Source of the DNA: Clostridium sp. CAG:508
GTDB lineage: Bacteria > Bacillota > Clostridia > TANB77 > CAG-508
Direction: 5' to 3'
DNA: 31,031 nt
Assembly (NCBI GenBank): GCA_000435755.1
Contig: FR889080.1
Span: 79,044 to 110,074, forward strand
Shown here piece by piece: positions 1 through 9,100 of this stretch. The translations under genes and the position numbers were made by a program. Each line of letters begins with the position of its first letter. Within the stretch, counting starts at the first letter, position 1. The notes under the pieces were generated by a model. The model saw only the letters and a program-made list of their open reading frames with translations, ran no database searches and was not told the DNA's origin.

Positions 1-166
1 ATCTATGTTCATTTGCAATTTTTATTGCTTGTCTTGAAGATTCCACACTATATCCTGCGCATATTAAATTTTTAACTCCTGCATCTAGAACCTTTTGTAG
101 AGTTTCTTCTCTATCTAATTCAAATTTTTCATCATTATAATGTGCATGTGAATCAAAGATTTGCAT
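1..166 (-). CDS. tatD: TatD family metal-dependent hydrolase (N-terminal fragment)
   Basis: Only the first 55 codons are in the window; the rest lies beyond base 1. The protein begins MQIFDSHAHYND, whose D-S-H-A-H is the first metal-ligand motif (HxH) of TatD-type amidohydrolase-fold DNases. It continues with LDAGVKNLICAGYS, the usual second strand. TatD proteins are cytoplasmic metal-dependent 3'-5' exonucleases. The ATG at 166 follows a strong AGGAGG (about 172-178). It is the last gene seen of the WG-unknown-acpS run, 52 bases after the acpS stop, and is probably co-transcribed unless the weak hairpin between them terminates. The family assignment is firm, but substrate and paralogue identity cannot be judged from this fragment. 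Confidence 0.85.
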   Translation of the reverse strand, partial: MQIFDSHAHYNDEKFELDREETLQKVLDAGVKNLICAGYSVESSRQAIKIANEHR

Positions 167-188
167 ATTTCCCTCCTAATTATATATA

Positions 189-210
189 GCGATAGTAATA
201 CTACTACCGC
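189..210 (-). terminator. Weak hairpin between acpS and tatD
   Basis: GCGATAGTA and TACTACCGC (nine-base arms, one mismatch that becomes a G-U pair in the minus-strand transcript) flank a four-base loop. The sequence after it on the minus strand is TATATATAATT rather than a run of T, so this would be a poor intrinsic terminator. It could be an RNA-processing or stability element. Confidence 0.3.
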
Positions 211-218
211 CTTAATTA

Positions 219-593
219 TTACTTAAATATTATACTAAAAGAGGCAATTGCATAATTTTTGATATGTGATAAACTTAAATCCATTGATTCAATATTCTGA
301 ATATTCAATGCTTCTAGATTTACCCTTGGTTTACCTTTTTCAGTATTTGTAATTTCTATTTTATTTAAAATATCGTCTTCATTTGGAGATATAACTTCCG
401 AAATTGCTTTATACACAGCCTCTTTCGCCGCAAACCTAACTGCATAATGTTGGTATATCATTTTTCCAGTATTACCGCAATAATCGATTTCCTTTTGAGT
501 ATAAACCTTATGCAAAAATGCTTCTCTCTGGCTTTCTATTGCCTCTTGTATTCTATCAACTTCTATTATATCTACTCCTGTTTTTATAATCAT
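219..593 (-). CDS. acpS: Holo-[acyl-carrier-protein] synthase
   Basis: This 124-residue protein has the normal length for AcpS, which transfers 4'-phosphopantetheine from CoA to the serine of acyl carrier protein in fatty acid synthesis (cytoplasm, Mg-dependent). Visible hallmarks are the N-terminal GVDIIEVDRI with metal ligand Asp8 and the central RFAAKEAVYKA with Glu58. The C-terminal LSLSHIKNYAIASFSI is the conserved final strand region with its SH dipeptide. The ATG at 593 has a good AGGAG six bases upstream. The gene lies 12 bases after the stop of the tail-anchored unknown protein, so it is probably translated from the same mRNA. In many Firmicutes acpS sits in small mixed operons, so the neighbours say little about function. 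Confidence 0.95.
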   Translation of the reverse strand: MIIKTGVDIIEVDRIQEAIESQREAFLHKVYTQKEIDYCGNTGKMIYQHYAVRFAAKEAVYKAISEVISPNEDDILNKIEITNTEKGKPRVNLEALNIQNIESMDLSLSHIKNYAIASFSIIFK

Positions 594-605
594 TTTGTAC
601 TCCTA

Positions 606-1838
606 TTATCCGCCCATTTTAAACAATAATTTAATTATTCCAATTATAATTATAAATCCTATAATTACAATCAGCCAATTATTGTGTTTGTTTGTTTTGT
701 TAACTTCATAATCTTTATACAGTAAATCATATTTTGATTTTAACCTTATGAATGTTTCATCTAAGTTTAATTCCTTTCTATAATATTTATCTAATACAGT
801 TCCTGTTAAATTATTGGTTATTTCATAAATCCAATCTGCTTTTGCAAAAGTTATAAATCTAGACTTTATATTTTCAAAATTTTTAGCCTGTTTTATTTCA
901 TAATTCAATTTGTTTAAATATACTTTTTGATGTAAGTAATATATAAAATGATAAAGTTGTGAATTTTCGTATTCAAATAAAAGTTCATTATAATTTTGTA
1001 TATTTGCTTCTGATGTAAGTAGCACAGTAGAATTATTAGCAAAACCATAATACAAATATTTTTCTTTGTACACACTATCTCTTTGATATGTTACATCACT
1101 TACTTGCTCATTCGCTGGTTTTATACTACGATATTTTTCAAATTCTTTTTCTAAATTTAACATATCTGTAGTTTCATTCCAAGATTCCTGATCTAAGCAA
1201 GTATATGAATATGTAATCAATCTATCAGTATCTAAATTTATTTTTCTTGCTTCTATATTTTTACCAGTTAATTGTCCTAAAAATTCAGAAAATCTTTGCA
1301 TATTATCAAATTTTTGTGTTTGTATTTTTATATTGTCATATTCTTTTGGATGTCCTATTTTTGATTGGATATCTCTAAATTTATAGTTAAAATTTAAAAC
1401 ATCTGCAAATTCAACTCCTGTATCTAGTACAGTTTTCATAAGTAAAAAACATATTCCTGTATTAAAGCATACTATTTCAATCTTATTTATATCAAAGAAA
1501 ATACCATTTTTCTCTCCTATTTTAGCCGGTATATCTTTATCCAAAACGTATTCAAAAACATTGCAATACTTTTTACTAAGTACTGTTGCTTTCATATTCA
1601 AGTCCATTGTTTCGTAGTCTCTAAGTCCTTGTCCATTCATATTTAATGACCAAAACATTTTACTTTTAAGTTCTGGTAAAAAATATGCATCAATTCTAGT
1701 ATCTTTTTGTGGTTCAAATATTTTTAGCATACACTTCTTGTTTTTTAATAGTTTATATAGATAATTTCTATAATTATTTTCTTCAATTAAATATGGATAA
1801 ATAAAGTATGTATATTGATATTTTGTCTTTAGTCCCAT
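606..1838 (-). CDS. Tail-anchored membrane protein of unknown function
   Basis: I do not recognise this 410-residue protein. There is no signal peptide; the first ~380 residues are soluble, charged and rich in aromatics. A single hydrophobic segment at about residues 387-407 (WLIVIIGFIIIIGIIKLLF) ends in a short KMGG tail. This predicts a tail-anchored inner-membrane protein with its body in the cytoplasm. The region just before the anchor (about 320-380) looks helical and may be coiled coil. A long helix leading into a C-terminal membrane segment is loosely reminiscent of CorA-type transporters, but I see no GMN motif and only one membrane pass, so I do not assign it. The ATG at 1838 has an excellent AGAGGAG. 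The stop of the WG-repeat gene is 12 bases upstream, so the two form a tight pair. Confidence 0.75.
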   Translation of the reverse strand: MGLKTKYQYTYFIYPYLIEENNYRNYLYKLLKNKKCMLKIFEPQKDTRIDAYFLPELKSKMFWSLNMNGQGLRDYETMDLNMKATVLSKKYCNVFEYVLDKDIPAKIGEKNGIFFDINKIEIVCFNTGICFLLMKTVLDTGVEFADVLNFNYKFRDIQSKIGHPKEYDNIKIQTQKFDNMQRFSEFLGQLTGKNIEARKINLDTDRLITYSYTCLDQESWNETTDMLNLEKEFEKYRSIKPANEQVSDVTYQRDSVYKEKYLYYGFANNSTVLLTSEANIQNYNELLFEYENSQLYHFIYYLHQKVYLNKLNYEIKQAKNFENIKSRFITFAKADWIYEITNNLTGTVLDKYYRKELNLDETFIRLKSKYDLLYKDYEVNKTNKHNNWLIVIIGFIIIIGIIKLLFKMGG

Positions 1839-1850
1839 TATTTTCTCCTC

Positions 1851-3374
1851 TTATTTATCTGTATAGTAATTTAAATTTAAATCTTCTCCTGAATGCCATT
1901 TTCCAATAAATTCAATTATAGGGTTATTCTCTAACTGATATGCTGGTGTAATTACAACTTTACCTTTTTGATTTACACAACCCCACATACCGTTTTTCTT
2001 AACACTTGCATAACCATATTCATTTTGTTCTCTAGCATCATCATAAATATAGTCAACTACTACTATTCCATTTTTATTAACAAATCCATATTTTCCATCT
2101 TTTTTGTCTAAGAATATAGTATTAGTTGTTAACACTTCTTTATTCGTTTTTTCTTCAAATTTAAAGTTATAATATTTATATTCGTTATTTACTCTAACTC
2201 TCATATATCCATTATCAATATTTATTTCTGTTAGAATTCCTACTAACTTAGTTATTAGTGAATTATCCATAAATTCAGTATTTACTTCATTTGGCTTTGT
2301 ACCTTCTAAAAATCCTGCATCTGCTCTATAAATTAAGCTTTCATATGTTGGGTCAATTAGTTCTTCACCTTCTAAGTTTACAACACCATACTTGTTTCCT
2401 GACTTAAAAATATATTTGTCATCAAATAAATATTTGACCTCTTGATATTTTGTTGCAATTTTAGTATCTCCACTTAAGGTTACAACACCATATTTTCCAT
2501 TGTTTTTTATAACAACATTTTCACCATTTATAGAAAATGCATCATCAAATTTTCCTTTTAAATATGTGTTTCCCTTAGTATCTATAATTTGCCATTTACC
2601 TGATTCTTTTACTACGTATTTTTCATTTCCGCTTAAAGTCTTAATGTCTTGATATTTAACTTCTACATCTGTAGATTTGTTATGATTTATAACACCCATT
2701 TTTTTATCAGAATCAGTTACTATATATCCATCTTCGTATTTATCTGAAACTGGTGCAATTTTAGTATATGTATTTTCTATTATAGTTGCTCCTATGTTAT
2801 CTACTAATCCGAACTTTCCATCTTTTTTAGTTATCAAACTACTTTTTACACCTTTTAAAGTTGTGATTTCATCATATTCACATTTTAGCAATTCTTTTCC
2901 TTTAAAGTCTACTAGTCCAAATTTTCCATCTTTTGAAGCTAGTAATACATCATTTTCATACCATATGTTATTTTCATTATCATAATTTTCTAAAGCTGTG
3001 ATTGAATCATATCCTTTTATGATTTCTTCATTTTTTGCATTTACAACTTTTGTTTTATATGTATTTTTTGAATAGTCTACATCATATGTGCATATAAATA
3101 TAGCTTTGCTATTGTCTGGAATAATAATTGCTTCATCGTATTGAGGCTTTATAACAGTTTCTCCTTTTGAATTTATTACTCCCCATTTGTTGTTTGTATA
3201 TACTGCAAAATAACGATTTGGAATAGTCTTCTCTTCTGATTTACTTCCTCCTGTAAATACCTTTACTATTCCTGTAATTGCCATAATTATAACAGCAAGA
3301 ACAATAACAGCAGCTATTACCTTTTTAATATTTAGCTTTGGTTTTTGTGAATTATATCTTTTTCCTGATGACAT
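1851..3374 (-). CDS. Membrane-anchored WG (KWG) repeat protein
   Basis: A 507-residue protein made almost wholly of WG beta-repeats. A lysine-rich N-terminus precedes one transmembrane helix (about residues 19-42, VIAAVIVLAVIIMAITGIV), then about nine or ten repeats of the form (K/N)-x-G-K-(W/Y/F)-G-(V/L)-(V/I)-(N/D)-x-x-G-x, followed by a Y-D/E element. Examples are NKWGVINSKGETVIKPQYDE near residue 63, two KDGKFGLVD repeats, KDGKYGFVNKNG and KNGMWGCVNQKG near the end. With no cleavage-like site after the helix, it is probably anchored by its N-terminus with the repeats outside. The family is presumed to mediate protein or wall contacts, but no activity is established. The ATG at 3374 has AAGGAGG upstream. 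The promoter region shares a 16-bp element with spoIIE, so regulation with sporulation entry is an inference. Confidence 0.85.
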   Translation of the reverse strand: MSSGKRYNSQKPKLNIKKVIAAVIVLAVIIMAITGIVKVFTGGSKSEEKTIPNRYFAVYTNNKWGVINSKGETVIKPQYDEAIIIPDNSKAIFICTYDVDYSKNTYKTKVVNAKNEEIIKGYDSITALENYDNENNIWYENDVLLASKDGKFGLVDFKGKELLKCEYDEITTLKGVKSSLITKKDGKFGLVDNIGATIIENTYTKIAPVSDKYEDGYIVTDSDKKMGVINHNKSTDVEVKYQDIKTLSGNEKYVVKESGKWQIIDTKGNTYLKGKFDDAFSINGENVVIKNNGKYGVVTLSGDTKIATKYQEVKYLFDDKYIFKSGNKYGVVNLEGEELIDPTYESLIYRADAGFLEGTKPNEVNTEFMDNSLITKLVGILTEINIDNGYMRVRVNNEYKYYNFKFEEKTNKEVLTTNTIFLDKKDGKYGFVNKNGIVVVDYIYDDAREQNEYGYASVKKNGMWGCVNQKGKVVITPAYQLENNPIIEFIGKWHSGEDLNLNYYTDK

Positions 3375-3401
3375 TTTTCACTTTCCTCCTTAAGACCATA
3401 C

Positions 3402-3441
3402 AAAAAAATATAGTACGGCTAATTTTATAGCTATACTATAT
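3402..3441 (-). terminator. Intrinsic terminator after spoIIE
   Basis: The arms ATATAGTA (3408-3415) and TACTATAT (3434-3441), plus an inner GCTA/TAGC stem (3418-3421 and 3428-3431) around a six-base loop, make a hairpin. On the minus strand it is followed directly by seven T (plus-strand A at 3402-3408). The position, just after spoIIE and before the WG gene, fits spoIIE termination. The stem also contains a -10-like sequence for the next gene. Confidence 0.65.
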
Positions 3442-3464
3442 CACATTTTTATATATAATTACAA
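3435..3464 (-). promoter_or_regulatory. Candidate promoter for the WG-repeat gene operon
   Basis: On the minus strand TTGTAA (3459-3464) is followed after 18 bases by TATAGT (3435-3440), a fair sigma-A match. The -10 lies inside the 5' arm of the spoIIE terminator as transcribed. The start site would be near 3428, giving an untranslated leader of about 54 bases. The 16-bp element shared with spoIIE lies immediately upstream (3469-3484). Confidence 0.45.
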
Positions 3465-3468
3465 GATT

Positions 3469-3484
3469 TTTGTCGTTTTTGGTA
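3469..3484 (-). repeat. 16-bp direct repeat, copy 2 (upstream of WG gene)
   Basis: Plus-strand TTTGTCGTTTTTGGTA, identical to 5991-6006 and in the same orientation. It abuts the spoIIE stop codon (TAG, 3485-3487). On the minus strand it reads TACCAAAAACGACAAA and is followed by ATCTTGTA, which also occurs after the other copy at a different spacing. The core AACGACA resembles, but does not match, the reverse of a Spo0A box (TTCGACA). Confidence 0.6.
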
Positions 3485-5932
3485 CTATTTTTTATTTATT
3501 TTAGCAACTATTACTGTCATGTCATCTTTTTTCATTCCGAATTCATTGTCAATTGCTTCATTTAACACCATATTTGCTATTTGTTGTGCATCATCTGTGT
3601 TTATATCTTCTAACAAATATTTTACCCATAATTCTTTATTTATATATTCTGTATTAGCATCTATAATTCCGTCTGTACACATTACTAAAATGTCGCCATC
3701 TTCTAAGTCATAATCATATACTATTAAATCACTTTTTTCCACAATTCCTGCTGGAAGTGTAAGTGATTTTAGTAATTGTACTTCTTTATTTCTTTTTACA
3801 AAAGTTGGACATGCTCCATTTTTTATAAACTCCATATTTCCTACAAATAAGTCTAATATTTGTATGTCTAAAGTTGTATACATATCCTCTTTAGTATTTG
3901 CTATTAAGCTTGAGTTTATCAATTTTATAGAAGTTTCTTTGTCAAAACCTGCTTTTAATAGTTTTGCTAACATATTTATAGCAATTTTGCTACTTTGGTT
4001 AGCCTCTTCTCCTGAACCCATTCCATCACTAATTGCTAATAAGTATTTTCCGTCTTCTAGCTTTGTTGCTATATTGCTATCTCCAGATACTTTCGAACCT
4101 TCTTTAGTTGATGTAGCTATTCCTACTTGTAATTTATATTTATCTTCTGAATAATATGTAAATTTGCAAGTGTTTAATTGTTCTCTTAAGCTACAATTTT
4201 GTGCTTGTATTACAAATTTAGTTTGTAATACTTTTTCTAGTATTTTAGCAATTTTTTTAATATTGCATTTTTTACCTTCTATGTCATCACAGTTCGGAGT
4301 AAATACCTCTACAAAATACCTTCCTGAGACATTTTGTTTTATTTTTATATTGTCTATTTCTATTTCTTTTTGTTTTAACAAATTTAGTATTTCTTGTTTT
4401 TGAGTTTCAAATGGTTCTGCTTTTTCTTGTTTTATATCTTCTGCCATTTGTGATATTGCTTCTGATACACCTTCTAATTGAGAAGATACATTTTTCTTGT
4501 TTTCTTGCATCTTCATTTTCCATATAAAATTAACTCTACTAACTCTATATGCTGAGTTTATTGCTTTAATCATTTTTGATACATCATTTTCTGCTGTAGT
4601 ACCATTTTGTCTAAAGCCTACAATGTACAAATTATGTTGTTCGAAAATATTAGCTAATTCTTTTTCTGTAATTATGTCATTTTTTAATAAATGCTTAAAG
4701 ATTTCGTCTACAATGCCACAGTTATTCTGCGATATATCTTCATATAATAAGTTGTTTTCTAGTTCTGATATATTTACATCTAATTCTTCTTTAAATATTT
4801 GTTCATTTGATAATTCTTGCTCTTTTAAGTCCTTTTCTTCTAATACGGTACTTGCCGCTTCTTCATAGCTTTTAGCTAAATCTGCTATTGTTTGTGACAT
4901 ACTATTTAGTTTAAATACTGTGTCTTCATTTTCTGTTAATGCTCTTGTTGTAGTTTCAGGAAGTAACTTGTCTTTTCCGATCAAATCTTGAATGTCTATT
5001 TTAAACCTTTTTGGTACTGCTAATAAACCAAGTGATGCTATTAAAATTTCTTGTATCAATATTACTGGTACTGTGTTACCATTTGCTACATATGTTAATA
5101 TTACATTTCCTAATATAAAGCCAACTATAACTCCTATTTTTCCAAGTTTGTAGAATATTCCTGCTATTAGCCCTGATATTGCATAAGAAGCAACCATAAC
5201 TGGCTCATTTCCTGCAATTATACCAAGTACAGTTCCTATTGTTATACCGCTTGTAGCTCCAACTAGCATACCATTTTTCCAGCCTAATATTAGAACTAGT
5301 AATATGCTTAAGATATTGCGTATGCTATAACCAAATACGCTTAAGTCTCCAAAGGCACAAAATGCAATTGCTAGTAAAAGGCTTGTACCAATAACTTCTT
5401 CAATTGAAAAGGCCTTTTGTGTGCCTATATCTTGTAGCATTGATATTGAGTTTGTAAAGATTTTATAAAATACGTAACTAGCTATCGCAAGCATTATGCT
5501 TGTTAATAAATCATATACATAAAAGTTATTAAAAAACATTGGCACTATTTGTACCAATAATACTGCTAAAAATAAATGTACTCCTAGTTTTTTTTGTTCA
5601 TTCACATCCTCTTGTTCTTTTGGTCTTTTTATTAATACTAGTACAAAAAATACAAGTGTTGTTAAAAAATATATTAGTGTACTATTTGTACCAAAAGAAA
5701 TAAATGTACCTACCAATGTTAATAAATATATAAAACCAATAGGCTTACGGTTACTCAACATTGACGCCAAAAAGCTTATAGCGAATGGGCTTATACTTAG
5801 CATAAGACTTTGACTACTAAATCCCACCATTGAAATCATAAATGATATTATATAAATAATAATATTTTGTATACTAAAAAGATTTGCTAATATCTGTTTA
5901 GCTGTTCCCTCATTGTTTTTATTATTAAACAC
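3485..5932 (-). CDS. spoIIE: Stage II sporulation protein E, membrane-bound PP2C phosphatase
   Basis: The 815 residues match SpoIIE in length and order. About ten transmembrane segments (residues 20-305) come first, then a helical linker and FtsZ-interaction region (about 320-590). A C-terminal PP2C phosphatase domain (about 600-815) has metal-site motifs SDGMGSG (Asp636), CTDGI (Asp754) and KKDDMTV (Asp803/804). In the known system SpoIIE sits at the polar septum and dephosphorylates SpoIIAA, freeing sigma-F in the forespore; its presence marks a spore former. The start is GTG at 5932 (MFNNKN...), behind GGGGTGG. The gene appears monocistronic: a terminator follows at 3402-3441, and the upstream surface gene ends in its own terminator. 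The shared 16-bp element lies 59-74 bases before the start codon. Confidence 0.96.
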   Translation of the reverse strand: MFNNKNNEGTAKQILANLFSIQNIIIYIISFMISMVGFSSQSLMLSISPFAISFLASMLSNRKPIGFIYLLTLVGTFISFGTNSTLIYFLTTLVFFVLVLIKRPKEQEDVNEQKKLGVHLFLAVLLVQIVPMFFNNFYVYDLLTSIMLAIASYVFYKIFTNSISMLQDIGTQKAFSIEEVIGTSLLLAIAFCAFGDLSVFGYSIRNILSILLVLILGWKNGMLVGATSGITIGTVLGIIAGNEPVMVASYAISGLIAGIFYKLGKIGVIVGFILGNVILTYVANGNTVPVILIQEILIASLGLLAVPKRFKIDIQDLIGKDKLLPETTTRALTENEDTVFKLNSMSQTIADLAKSYEEAASTVLEEKDLKEQELSNEQIFKEELDVNISELENNLLYEDISQNNCGIVDEIFKHLLKNDIITEKELANIFEQHNLYIVGFRQNGTTAENDVSKMIKAINSAYRVSRVNFIWKMKMQENKKNVSSQLEGVSEAISQMAEDIKQEKAEPFETQKQEILNLLKQKEIEIDNIKIKQNVSGRYFVEVFTPNCDDIEGKKCNIKKIAKILEKVLQTKFVIQAQNCSLREQLNTCKFTYYSEDKYKLQVGIATSTKEGSKVSGDSNIATKLEDGKYLLAISDGMGSGEEANQSSKIAINMLAKLLKAGFDKETSIKLINSSLIANTKEDMYTTLDIQILDLFVGNMEFIKNGACPTFVKRNKEVQLLKSLTLPAGIVEKSDLIVYDYDLEDGDILVMCTDGIIDANTEYINKELWVKYLLEDINTDDAQQIANMVLNEAIDNEFGMKKDDMTVIVAKINKK

Positions 5933-5963
5933 TTTTTACCACCCCTACTTTTTTAATCTGCAT

Positions 5964-6006
5964 ATATTTTAGTACAAGATGTTTAAAATGTTTGTCGTTT
6001 TTGGTA
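5964..6006 (-). promoter_or_regulatory. spoIIE upstream region with 16-bp element, copy 1
   Basis: Plus-strand TTTGTCGTTTTTGGTA at 5991-6006 is identical to 3469-3484. On the minus strand the AACGACAAA core lies about where a -35 would be for the possible -10 TAAAAT downstream, and there is no good TTGACA. That is the layout of Spo0A-activated sigma-A promoters, and spoIIE is such a target in Bacillus. The core differs from the TGTCGAA consensus at the last two bases, so the identity of the binding protein is inferred. Confidence 0.4.
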
Positions 6007-6121
6007 TGCAAATAAAAAAAGTTTTCTATCTTTTTTGCTATCTTTAGTGTTTTTATTTGTTTTTTCTTTTTTATGTCTTATATTTTACATTATTTTTGTT
6101 GGTTTTTCAATATTTAGTATG

Positions 6122-6169
6122 TAAAAAGCAAAAAGAAATCCCATAAGGATTCCCTTATGGAATTTCTTT
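6122..6169 (-). terminator. Intrinsic terminator of the surface-protein operon
   Basis: Seventeen-base arms (6132-6148 and 6153-6169, one mismatch) surround a four-base loop. On the minus strand the stem is followed by CTTTTTGCTTTTTAC. It starts six bases after the stop codon of the 1586-residue surface protein. Confidence 0.85.
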
Positions 6170-6175
6170 AGTTGA

Positions 6176-9100
6176 TTATTTTTTTAGAACTTTTTTCTTA
6201 ATGACTATTACTGCTCCTGCTATTAATGCTACTACCACAATTCCTAATCCAAAGTATAAGTACATTTGTCCAAATGGTGGTAATATTACTACTTCTTCTG
6301 CTTTTGAACTATCTACTTCTGTTGGTGCTTTTGTAGGGTCTTGATTTCCTACTATTGAAAATGCCATTCTTCTTCCTACAGTGTTTGAGGTTTGTAATAT
6401 TTCTGCTATGTTTCCATATGTCATATTATCTTGTGTGTTTTGTGATGTAATGGTTTGTGTTAATACTAATTCTTTTGTAACTGTTTCTCCTGGTTTTAAT
6501 GCTTTATTCATTTTGTCTGTTGCAAGTATTGTATTATATTTACTTATTGATGTTCCTATACTTCCATTTACATTTCCTGTTGTAATTAAATCTTGAGCCT
6601 TTACTACTGACCAACCTTCGTTGTCTCCTTCTCTATATTGTAAATTATTTGGAATATAGTCTACAATTAAGTTTGCTGTTGTTGTTACCTTGTTTCCTTC
6701 ACTTGCTCCTATTCCTTTATAGTAGAAGTCTTTTCCTGTATAATCTATTTCTCCTACGTTTTTTACTGTTAGTTTGTAACTTATTTGTATTGTCGCTCCA
6801 TGCATTAGCTCTGAATCCATAGTTACTTGGATAAGTCCGTTTTTTCCACCTCTATATAGTGTGTTATTTATCATATCTTGTATGTCTGTTTTATATGAAT
6901 AACGGTTATATTTCTTATTGCTTTTACTCTCTTTGTAATACTCTTTGTATTTTCCGTCTTTCATTTTACTCATTAAGTCATAATCCTTATGTTTTATCCA
7001 AGCTAAATTCGCTACCGCATCATTTGCATCAAATAACACATTTCCATTTGCTAATGTTACTTTTACATTTGTTACCTGTTTGTTTAGTTCTAATTGTGCT
7101 TTTGGTCTTTCTGTTAGTCCAAAGTCAAGATTCTTAATTTCATATGTACCATTTACATCATTTCCATTTGCATAGTTTTCTTTTCCATTACTTGTTTTTT
7201 GAGTACTATCTCCTAAGGTTGTTTGTCTGTCATACTCTCCCTCGATTACTATTATTCCTGTTTCTGCTACTACTTGAGTATTTTTAATCAATTCAGCTAT
7301 ATATGTTTGGTTAGGGTTACTTGCATATGGTACTGCCAAAATTTCTGCATCATGATTTTTTGCTCCATTAGCAAGATATTTATTTACCGTTTCTCTACCT
7401 TGTAATGTTACATTTTGGTATACAGCTGTTGGTCTATTATTTATTCGCTGTCCAATTGATATTGTTTTGTCTTCCCAAATATCTCTTGCGTCAGACAAGT
7501 TTTTGCCAAAGGTATCTGCAGCTCTAATATTATAGTACTCCTCTGCATATCCTGAAATTTCTTTTCCATTAATTTCTTTTTGATATACTGTTGATTTAAA
7601 GTCTTGACCATTATATGATACATTGTTTTTAGTTTGTACAGTAGGGAGATTATGTCCATACATAAATCTAACAATATAATTTCCAGGTACAAAGTTTGAA
7701 AATTTGTAAGCTCCGTTTGCATCAGTTGTTGTTGTTTGCCATAAGAATTCTTTTCCATCTTTCAACTTTTCAAGTAATTGTACTGTAACACCTTGTATCT
7801 TAATTTCGTTTGTTTGTCTTACTCCATCTCCTATGCTTGTTCCTGATACTTCTTTTGTTCTTTGGTCTTCCCAAACCGTTCCACTTATCTTTCTTTGTGA
7901 ATTGTCGTCTATCTTTATTTGTAATCCTTTTGCACGGTCTGTATCATTCTCAAAGTTCTTTTCGTACTTATTGCCTGTTATATCAGATAGGCTTAAATTG
8001 CCCGGTGTTGAGTTGATATCTATTAAGCCTGCTGCATTATTACTTGTTTTCTTTACTCCATTTGGTAAATCTATGTTTCCTGTATAATATGTTTTATAGC
8101 CATTTATTTCGGCATAATTCATTTTGAATTCATTATCTTTATCTACAGTTATTGGGTTATCTCCATCTTTATTTACTTTAAAGGTTAAATAGATATATGC
8201 TTGCTCTCCTACCGCTAATTTCTTGTCTGCTAATCCACTAATATATATAGCATTCATCTTTGTTGTAATATCTGATTTAGCTCCATACTTACTTGAAGTC
8301 TTTGTTGTTATTTTTCTCGTGTTTGGAATCTTTGACAAGTCGCCTGTTGCAATCATATTATAGTAGTCTTCTTTCTTTACAGCAATTTTTGTATTGTCAT
8401 CTGCTGAATTGTCTTTGTACATTACCCATGATAGCTTAGGCATATATGTATAATCTTTATCATAATAATCTACTACTTCTGTTATTTGTCCTAACACATC
8501 TATAGATGAGTTTCTTACTGTTATTTTATATGTTACATATGCTTCTAAGTCACTTCCGCCATTAGTTCTTTCCCCTCTATAAGTGTAATCTGATCTGTAG
8601 ATTCCATTTACATACATTCCGCCATAGTAATCAGCATAATTTCTCATTCTGTATTCAATTAACCAATATTCATCATTGTTTGCACGCTTATCATATTGAT
8701 ATATTTCAGTTTTTGAGTTGATTTTTGTTGCTGCATATAAAATATCTTTTCTTAAAGCTAAGTCAACTTCTTGTCTTCTTACAAGTCCTAAATCAATGAA
8801 AAATTGATCTGGATATAGTGGTTCATATGTTTTTCCGTTATATTTAACGGCATTTGTTGAAAATTTAGTTGCTCTTGCTTGTTTTCCAGTTGTATATTTT
8901 TGCTTTTCAGTTTTGTTTATAACAAATTGATTTTTTGCAGGATACAAATCTGGATTTAGTTTATTTTGTTGTGCTTGTGTGTATGCAACTATTTTACAAT
9001 CATTAACAAAGTTTACTTTTTGTGCATCTCCACTGCTTACTTGTGCAGGATTTATCTTATTTCCTTTTATTATATTTCCATTTTTGTCTATTGTATAGAA

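Noticed and set aside
3864..4868. Plus-strand open frames of 79-123 codons inside spoIIE
   Set aside because: They lie antisense to well-conserved spoIIE coding sequence, are rich in Ser/Phe/Ile as expected of mirror frames, and lack ribosome sites.
5991..6006. A true Spo0A box
   Set aside because: The core is TGTCGTT, not TGTCGAA; only a resemblance is reported.
7441..7758. 105-codon minus-strand frame inside the 1586-residue gene
   Set aside because: It is an alternate frame within continuous, domain-supported coding sequence.
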